From Thermoplasmata archaeon (GTDB lineage: Archaea; Thermoplasmatota; Thermoplasmata; Lutacidiplasmatales; UBA184), in assembly GCA_022749905.1 (NCBI GenBank), contig JAKIWU010000032.1:1-11075 (forward strand): 11,075 bases of DNA. The letters are read 5' to 3'. The translations under genes were made by a program, and so were the position numbers. Of this stretch, positions 6,516 through 11,075 are shown in pieces (within the stretch, counting starts at the first letter, position 1; every line of letters begins with the position of its first letter). The notes under the pieces are model-generated. The model was not told the DNA's origin. It did not search any database and saw nothing but the letters and a program-made list of their open reading frames with translations.

Positions 6516-7382
6516 TTACCGCGCCGCGACCTCGGCGTCGACGACCGCGTGCATCCGTCCGGGGCCGTACGGCTTCACCTCGCGCCCCGCGATCGCTCGG
6601 ACCCTGCGTCCCGCGCGGGTGACGGCGGCCCGCACGGTCCCGACCGCAAGCGGGAGTCCGGCCCGAGTCGGCGACACGAGGTGCACGTGGAGCGTGCCTC
6701 CGGCGGGCTGGAGAAGCTCGAGGGCCCGATCGATCCAGGGAACGGCGGTCGGGAGGTATCCGAGGACCACGCGGTTCGCGGTCCCCCTCGGGACGGGGGT
6801 CTCACGATTGTCGCCAAGGTACGCGGTTGCGTGCGTGTCCGCAGCGTTGATCCGCAGGTTCTCCTCGAGATACCGGAAGGCCACGGGATTCTTCTCGACC
6901 GCATGGACTCTTCCCGCTCTCCCATGGACGAGCGCGGGCAGTGTGAAGTACCCGATCCCGGCAAAGAGGTCGACGACCGTCTCGCCCGGTTGCACGAGCT
7001 GTCCGAAGCGTCGACGTTCCCCCTGGTTCCCCCGGGCGAACATCATGCGGGCGGCATCGAGGCGGTAGCGGATCCCGTTCTCGCGGATCTCTGTCTCGCT
7101 CCCATCCCCAGCAATCCGCTCGAGGTGGGGATCCCGGAACTCCCCGGTCACCGCGCCGCTACGCGCGAGGACGGTCTGGACGCCGAGCGCGGCCTTCCAA
7201 GCCTCCCCGATGGCCGCATACGCGGGCCGCACCGCAGAGTCGAGTTGAAGCACGAGGACCGATCCGAGTCGTTGGTAGCCGTTCGGCAGCCGCTCGGCGA
7301 TCGCGTCCCCGAACTCGGCCCGCACTCTCGCCCGGACCCTCTCGGCGGGGGACGTGCGGTTCCCGCGGGGTAGGACGATCAC
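6516..7382 (-). CDS. taw2: Taw2/TYW2-type tRNA-Phe wyosine aminocarboxypropyltransferase
   Basis: This is a 288-residue member of the Trm5/TYW2 Rossmann family. Taw2 transfers the 3-amino-3-carboxypropyl group of SAM onto 4-demethylwyosine at position 37 of tRNA-Phe. SAM motif I, DLFAGIGYFTLP, is at 138-149, and VHAVEKNP at 159-166 carries the acidic residue after strand 2. The decisive segment is VVLGYLPT at 205-212 followed by LHVH at 231-234. It matches the TYW2 pattern (LGLIPSS and LHVHE-like) rather than the NLP motif of Trm5 m1G37 methyltransferases. The end VKPYGPGRMHAVVD is also TYW2-like. I use GTG 7382, which overlaps the regulator stop as GTGA. An upstream in-frame ATG at 7475 would add 31 arginine/proline-rich residues and intrude 97 bases into the regulator gene. 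The overlap suggests translational coupling. Trm5 remains the main alternative. Confidence 0.82.
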   Translation of the reverse strand: MIVLPRGNRTSPAERVRARVRAEFGDAIAERLPNGYQRLGSVLVLQLDSAVRPAYAAIGEAWKAALGVQTVLARSGAVTGEFRDPHLERIAGDGSETEIRENGIRYRLDAARMMFARGNQGERRRFGQLVQPGETVVDLFAGIGYFTLPALVHGRAGRVHAVEKNPVAFRYLEENLRINAADTHATAYLGDNRETPVPRGTANRVVLGYLPTAVPWIDRALELLQPAGGTLHVHLVSPTRAGLPLAVGTVRAAVTRAGRRVRAIAGREVKPYGPGRMHAVVDAEVAAR

Positions 7383-8161
7383 GGGGTTGGGCTTGCGGGC
7401 TCGCCCGCCTCGAGGATGACCTCGAGGAACTGCTTCAGGTGCGCCGTCAGGATGGGATTGTCCGTGAAGCCGCACGCGTCGAGACCCGGGGCGGCGAGGA
7501 GCGCGTGCTGGCCGTCGGCGAGGACCTCGGTCGCGACGAGGTTGTTCCGGGCGACGTGCCGGACCCCTTCCGGCATCCGCTGAAGCGGTCCGGTCACGAA
7601 CGTGACCGTGACCCCGCGTTTGATCGCGCTCGCGACCTTCTTCCCAATCTCCTCTCGGAGCTCGGAAAGCTGGGGTGTGGTCAGGATGAACGCCTGCATC
7701 GATTGATCGAGGAGTTCGGCGATCTTCCCGATGACGCGGTCCCGGCCCGCGAGGAGGTAGACGAGCTGGGGCTCGCCGTGCTCGGCGACGATCCGATGGA
7801 GCGATTCGAGTCCATCGAACACCTCCTGGATCGAGCCCTTGAGGGATTCGGCGACCTCGAGGGGGGGCTTGGGGCGGAAGAGGATCGGCTTCCCCCCCGT
7901 TGGGACGGCGTAGCCCTTCTGCGTGAGGGATTCGAGAACCTTGTAGGCCGACGTCCGAGGGATCTTCGCCGCGAGGGCGAGCGTGGCGGCGTCGCCGACC
8001 CCGCGCGCCACGAGGGCGATGTAGGCGCGGGCCTCGTAGACGGTGAGCCCCACCTTCCCGAGGACCTCGACGGTCCGACGGTACTCGGCGGTCGTGTCGG
8101 CGCCGAGCGGGACCGCGGATTCGTCGGTGGCGGGGGGAGCGGGAGCCGCTTCTTTCGTCAT
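7379..8161 (-). CDS. TrmB-family transcriptional regulator
   Basis: This is a 260-residue DNA-binding regulator. After a 25-residue Ala/Pro-rich lead, a winged helix-turn-helix spans about residues 31-97. It has the TrmB hallmark VGLTVYEARAYIALVARG, then the recognition region KIPRTSAYKVLESLTQKGY. A coiled linker follows (about 98-130), then a C-terminal effector-type domain (about 130-255) beginning PQLVYLLAGRDRVIGKI, as in TrmB-like and PLD-like sensor domains. TrmB proteins are best known for sugar control, but ligands vary across the family. It sits 28 bases after aspA with no promoter-like box in the gap, and its stop overlaps the taw2 start, so the three genes probably form one transcript. 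That places it well to control aspartate use or to regulate its own operon, although this is inferred. ATG 8161 is the clear start. Confidence 0.88.
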   Translation of the reverse strand: MTKEAAPAPPATDESAVPLGADTTAEYRRTVEVLGKVGLTVYEARAYIALVARGVGDAATLALAAKIPRTSAYKVLESLTQKGYAVPTGGKPILFRPKPPLEVAESLKGSIQEVFDGLESLHRIVAEHGEPQLVYLLAGRDRVIGKIAELLDQSMQAFILTTPQLSELREEIGKKVASAIKRGVTVTFVTGPLQRMPEGVRHVARNNLVATEVLADGQHALLAAPGLDACGFTDNPILTAHLKQFLEVILEAGEPASPTP

Positions 8162-8189
8162 GTGCTTCGACGAGCCGTTCGGTTCAGGT

Positions 8190-9590
8190 TCACGGTACGG
8201 GGCGGGTGATGCCGAGGAGGGCCGGAGGGCTCAGGAGCTTCGCGACCTCATCGGCGGTGAGGAGCTTCCGTTCGACGAGGAGGGTGCGGACCGGCACGCC
8301 CGTTCGCGAGGACTCGTGGATGAGCTCCGCCACCTTGAGGTAGCCGAACTTCGGGGTCAGGATCGTCGCGAGGGCCGTCGACTCGAGGAGATACTTCTCG
8401 AGGACGGGCGCGTTCGCGGTCACCCCGTCGACCGAGGTCTTCGCGAACACGGGGAGGTAGTTCGACAGGATGTCGATGGAGAAGAGGAGCTCCGCGGCGG
8501 CGAGCGGCATCATCACGTTGATCTCGAGCTGGCCCGCCTGGATCGCGAGCGTCGTCGCGAGGTCGGCGCCCACGACGTGGAAGGCCACCATGTCGAGGCA
8601 CTCCGCGGCGGAGGGGTTCACCTTCCCCGGCATGATGGAGGAGCCGGGCTGGATCTCGGGAAGCCGGATCTCGTCGAGGCCCGTGGCCGGGCCGCTCGAC
8701 AGGAGCCGGATATCGTTCGCGATCCGGATGAGCTCGAGGGCGAGGGTCCGGAGCCACGCCGAGGCGGCCCCGAGGGGCCAACGGCTCTGCATCGTTTCGA
8801 ACGGATCGCGCGCGACCTTCAGCGGAAAGCCGGAGAGGCGGGCGAGCTCCTCGACCGAACCTCCCCGGAAGCCAGGGAGCGAGTTGATGCCGCTCCCGAC
8901 AGCGCTCCCTCCGAGGGGGACCTCGGCGAGAGCCTGTTCGACCGGTGGCAGAAGTTCGAGGACCCGCGCGAGAGCATTCGCCCACGCGTGGAACTCGGCC
9001 CCGAGGGTCACCGGCATCGCATCCTTGAGGTGGGTGCGACCGGCTTTCGGCAGATCCGCGAACTCGTCCCCCTTGCGGTGGAGGCTCGTGACGAGAGCCT
9101 CGACGGACCGCCGCAACTCGGCAAACCCGAGCAGGGCTGCGACCTGGGCCGCTGTCGGATAGGTGTCGTTCGTCGATTGCCCTCGGTTGACATGGTCGTT
9201 CGGGCTGAGTTCCTTGTACTCCCCCCGCGGATGCCCGAGGATCTCGAGGGCGCGGTTCGCGAGCACCTCGTTGATGTTCATGTGGGTGCTCGTGCCGGCC
9301 CCGGCCTGGAAGATGTCCACGACGACCTCGTGGTCGTAGCGGCCTTCCGCCATCTCGCGCGCGGCTTGCTCGATCGCGGCTCCTCGTTTCGCATCGACGG
9401 CGCCGAGCCGGGTGTTCGTCCGGATCGCGGCGAGCTTGACGAGCGCGTAGGCTCGGATCAGGTGGCGAGAGATCTTCAGTCCGCTCACCGGAAAATTCTC
9501 GACGGCGCGGACCGTCTGGATGCCGTAGTACGCGGCCAGGGGGACCTCGCGGGTCCCGAGGGAATCCTCCTCCACCCGCGTCGTCGTCAT
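8190..9590 (-). CDS. aspA: Aspartate ammonia-lyase (aspartase/fumarase superfamily)
   Basis: This is a 466-residue homotetrameric-type lyase that splits L-aspartate into fumarate and ammonia. The N-terminus RVEEDSLGTREVP and YYGIQTVRAVENF (about 5-33) match aspartases closely. GAGTSTHMNINE is at 97-108, SPNDHVNRGQSTND at 129-142 and GRTHLKDAMP at 184-193. The superfamily catalytic loop GSSIMPGKVNP is at 316-326, with the expected base serine at S318. The threonine in QSTND and the NPNDHVN-like context favour aspartase over class II fumarase, which usually has QSSND. Fumarase activity remains possible, because the PGKVNP form occurs in both groups. The gene is first in a likely operon with a TrmB-like regulator and taw2, and its ATG lies 29-30 bases from a TATA-like box. 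With glutamate dehydrogenase it suits amino-acid breakdown feeding fumarate to central metabolism. Confidence 0.85.
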   Translation of the reverse strand: MTTTRVEEDSLGTREVPLAAYYGIQTVRAVENFPVSGLKISRHLIRAYALVKLAAIRTNTRLGAVDAKRGAAIEQAAREMAEGRYDHEVVVDIFQAGAGTSTHMNINEVLANRALEILGHPRGEYKELSPNDHVNRGQSTNDTYPTAAQVAALLGFAELRRSVEALVTSLHRKGDEFADLPKAGRTHLKDAMPVTLGAEFHAWANALARVLELLPPVEQALAEVPLGGSAVGSGINSLPGFRGGSVEELARLSGFPLKVARDPFETMQSRWPLGAASAWLRTLALELIRIANDIRLLSSGPATGLDEIRLPEIQPGSSIMPGKVNPSAAECLDMVAFHVVGADLATTLAIQAGQLEINVMMPLAAAELLFSIDILSNYLPVFAKTSVDGVTANAPVLEKYLLESTALATILTPKFGYLKVAELIHESSRTGVPVRTLLVERKLLTADEVAKLLSPPALLGITRPVP

Positions 9591-9600
9591 CCGAGCGATT

Positions 9601-9642
9601 GGAGCCGGGGGCGTGTCAAAAGATTATAGGGTGCGCGGCTCC
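9601..9642. repeat. Inverted repeat flanking the aspA promoter core
   Basis: Seven-base arms GGAGCCG (9601-9607) and CGGCTCC (9636-9642) are exact reverse complements. They are separated by 28 bases that hold the only AT-rich stretch of this intergenic region. The symmetry centre lies within two bases of the aspA TATA-like box. It could be an operator for the adjacent TrmB-like regulator, but seven-base GC-rich arms can arise by chance. Confidence 0.3.
9616..9623 (-). promoter_or_regulatory. TATA-like box for aspA
   Basis: On the minus strand this reads TCTTTTGA, centred 29-30 bases upstream of ATG 9590. A further AT-rich run (minus-strand TATAAT, 9623-9628) adjoins it. The same island could serve the divergent membrane-protein gene at 9705, but at a much greater distance of about 80 bases. 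Confidence 0.5.
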
Positions 9643-9704
9643 CACCGTTCCCCGACGACGAACCGCCGCGCCCCTCGGCGCTCCGGTCCACCGCGGAAGT
9701 CGAG

Positions 9705-11075
9705 ATGGTCGACCTCGGAACGCTGCTGAGCGATATCGTTCAGACCACGTCCTTCCTCGCGCTCCCGGCGCTCGGGATCGCCTTCCTCTTCCTCGTCGCG
9801 TGGGAGGATCCCGGCGTCGCCCGTGCTTCGGGCCTCACCCGACGGACGTTCTGGCTCCTCGTGCCCGCGGGCCTCCTTGGCGCGATCTTCGGCACGATGC
9901 CGTTCTTCGGATGGGACGGAAGCGTGCTGGGCATCGACATCGGAGGGGGCCTCTTTCCTCTCATCGTCTCGGGCCTGCTCCTCGTGAGCGCCTTTCGACC
10001 ATCCCGAAGGGCCGTCGCTGCCCTCGCGTTCTTCCTCCTCGCGCTCGCCATCGAGACCGGGATCCTGTTCGCCGTTGTGGTGCTCGTAGCGAGCCGGACC
10101 GAGAGCTACCTCCTCGTCCTCCTCATCTCCGCCGTCGCACCGATCGCCCTCTACGCTGCCGAGTCCGTTGCACCGGACCTCTCCGGAGACCGCCCTCACC
10201 TCGCAGCCCCATTCGCGATCCTCTCCGGCGTGGTGTTCGTCACCTTCCTCACCACGGCTGCCGTTCCCGGGGTCGGGATCGTCTCGAACTTCCCGTACTA
10301 CCTGATCGCGCCCCTCGGCGCGGGAGCGATCGCGGTCCCGCTGACGTTCTATGGCTACCGCCGAGATCCCAGGGTGGCGCCGGGGGTCGCGTACGCGCTC
10401 GCGACCTTCGGAACCCTGGTGGGAGCTGACGTCCTGCGACAGCCCCCACTCTACGGGACGGGGGCTCCGGGCTTCCTCGTCATCGGCGGAGCCGGACTCC
10501 TCGACCTTCTCTTCCTCAGCGGGCTCCTTGCCGCGGCGTCGGCCTACCTCCTGCTTGCGGTCAGTGGACGGAGGGGCGCCCCCACTCCGGATCCGAGCCC
10601 GGCGGTTCCGTCGACGGCGAACCCCGATGCGTTCCTCTCAAGGGCGGTCGATGCGGCCCTCGCCGCCCGACCCGCGGAGAGCGTGGCGGCTTCCGCAGAG
10701 GCGGCCCGTATCTCTGTCCGTGCGACCCGCCGGATGCTGGGTGCAGCCTCCCCCGCGCCGGGCCGGCCGTGGGAGGGTCTTGGAGTCCCACCGTGGTTCG
10801 AAGCCGATCACCGGAACCTCGAAGCCCTCGCCGAAGGGGGCGCGAGCAGTGCGCCCGATGTCCAACGGGCGTGGTGGACCGCACGCTCCCAGGTGCACAT
10901 CGGCTACGCGCTCCGCGAGCGGCGTCTTGCGTCCGCGCTCCGACGCGGTGCGGCATTCTGGATCGATGCGGCGCTCACCCTCATCCCGGCGGCCATCATC
11001 TGGGCCGGCCTCGCCTCCTACTACGGCAGCGGGAGCGGGGGCCCGCTCGGGAGCCTCGCGTTCACCGCGTCGGCG
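9705..11075 (+). CDS. DUF1614-like multi-helix membrane protein with probable RDD start (3' end outside window)
   Basis: The frame is open from ATG 9705 to the last base, 457 codons without a stop. ATG 9705 is the first usable start after an in-frame TAG at 9627. Hydrophobic helices lie at about residues 14-32, 48-69, 76-97, 103-129, 135-155, 166-187, 196-217, 228-244 and 256-286. IDIGGGLFPLI (77-87), VPGVGI (187-192), GTLVGAD (236-242) and IGGAGLLDLLFLSG (260-273) strongly recall the DUF1614 family, whose function is unknown. A hydrophilic, Ala/Arg-rich region (about 290-414) follows. Another helix then begins ALRRGAAFWIDAAL, with the Arg and Asp spacing of an RDD domain. Codon use favours G/C at third positions, like its neighbours. 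Substrate and role are unknown, and a transporter or sensor is possible. It diverges from aspA. Confidence 0.8.
   Translation, partial: MVDLGTLLSDIVQTTSFLALPALGIAFLFLVAWEDPGVARASGLTRRTFWLLVPAGLLGAIFGTMPFFGWDGSVLGIDIGGGLFPLIVSGLLLVSAFRPSRRAVAALAFFLLALAIETGILFAVVVLVASRTESYLLVLLISAVAPIALYAAESVAPDLSGDRPHLAAPFAILSGVVFVTFLTTAAVPGVGIVSNFPYYLIAPLGAGAIAVPLTFYGYRRDPRVAPGVAYALATFGTLVGADVLRQPPLYGTGAPGFLVIGGAGLLDLLFLSGLLAAASAYLLLAVSGRRGAPTPDPSPAVPSTANPDAFLSRAVDAALAARPAESVAASAEAARISVRATRRMLGAASPAPGRPWEGLGVPPWFEADHRNLEALAEGGASSAPDVQRAWWTARSQVHIGYALRERRLASALRRGAAFWIDAALTLIPAAIIWAGLASYYGSGSGGPLGSLAFTASA

Noticed and set aside
6516..7382. Trm5 tRNA (guanine37-N1)-methyltransferase as the identity of the Rossmann enzyme
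   Set aside because: The Trm5 NLP motif is absent, and LGYLPT plus LHVH fit the TYW2/Taw2 group.
8190..9590. Class II fumarase (FumC) as the identity of the lyase
   Set aside because: The N-terminal YYGIQT and ENF segments and QSTND fit aspartases better than the fumarase forms. It is kept as an alternative only.
8043..9629. Open frame of 528 codons on the plus strand opposite aspA
   Set aside because: It is rich in Arg, Glu, Gly and Asp with no recognisable domain. It mirrors the strongly G/C third positions of aspA and the regulator on the other strand, both of which have clear family motifs.
9599..10429. Open frame of 276 codons on the plus strand overlapping the DUF1614-like gene
   Set aside because: Its translation is Arg/Pro-rich. 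The alternative frame starting at 9705 gives a coherent series of membrane helices and family motifs and stays open to the window end.

Overview
The window reads as chromosomal DNA of a GC-rich archaeon. The archaeal signs are an archaeal-type prolyl-tRNA synthetase with a C-terminal zinc site, a DUF373 membrane protein, a Taw2-type wyosine-modification enzyme, a TrmB-family regulator, and TATA-like boxes about 30 bases upstream of several start codons with no Shine-Dalgarno sequence. The mix would suit a GC-rich member of the Thermoplasmatota with an amino-acid-degrading lifestyle, but that placement is an inference. I see no rRNA, tRNA, CRISPR array, insertion sequence or prophage gene, and no gene-free stretch longer than about 130 bases.

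Layout: 1-717 (+) is the 3' part of a glutamate dehydrogenase gene. It is followed by a purine-type phosphoribosyltransferase (783-1397, +). That gene meets a DUF373 membrane protein (1394-2500, -) tail to tail, and the two share a CTAG that holds both stop codons. The DUF373 gene diverges from proS (2607-4031, +). Next come a small two-helix membrane protein (4065-4331, -), diverging from a UbiE/MenG-like methyltransferase (4458-5267, +), and a class I/II aminotransferase (5376-6509, +). A probable minus-strand operon then runs aspA (8190-9590), a TrmB-like regulator (7379-8161) and taw2 (6516-7382, GTG start overlapping the regulator stop as GTGA). Diverging from aspA is a long open frame that leaves the window (9705-11075, +): a DUF1614-like membrane protein with a cytosolic linker and what looks like the start of an RDD domain.

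Taken together, glutamate dehydrogenase, aspartate ammonia-lyase and an aminotransferase point to deamination of amino acids into 2-oxoglutarate, fumarate and other oxoacids. The TrmB-like regulator beside aspA is a candidate controller of that step. proS and taw2 serve tRNA charging and tRNA-Phe position-37 modification. The methyltransferase may act on a respiratory quinone.

Most of the window is ordinary core metabolism and I do not see a convincing undescribed system. The items most worth a second look are the aspA-regulator-taw2 unit with its palindrome-flanked promoter, the apparent DUF1614-RDD fusion, the non-tyrosine C-terminus of ProRS, and the repeated leaderless promoter spacing.
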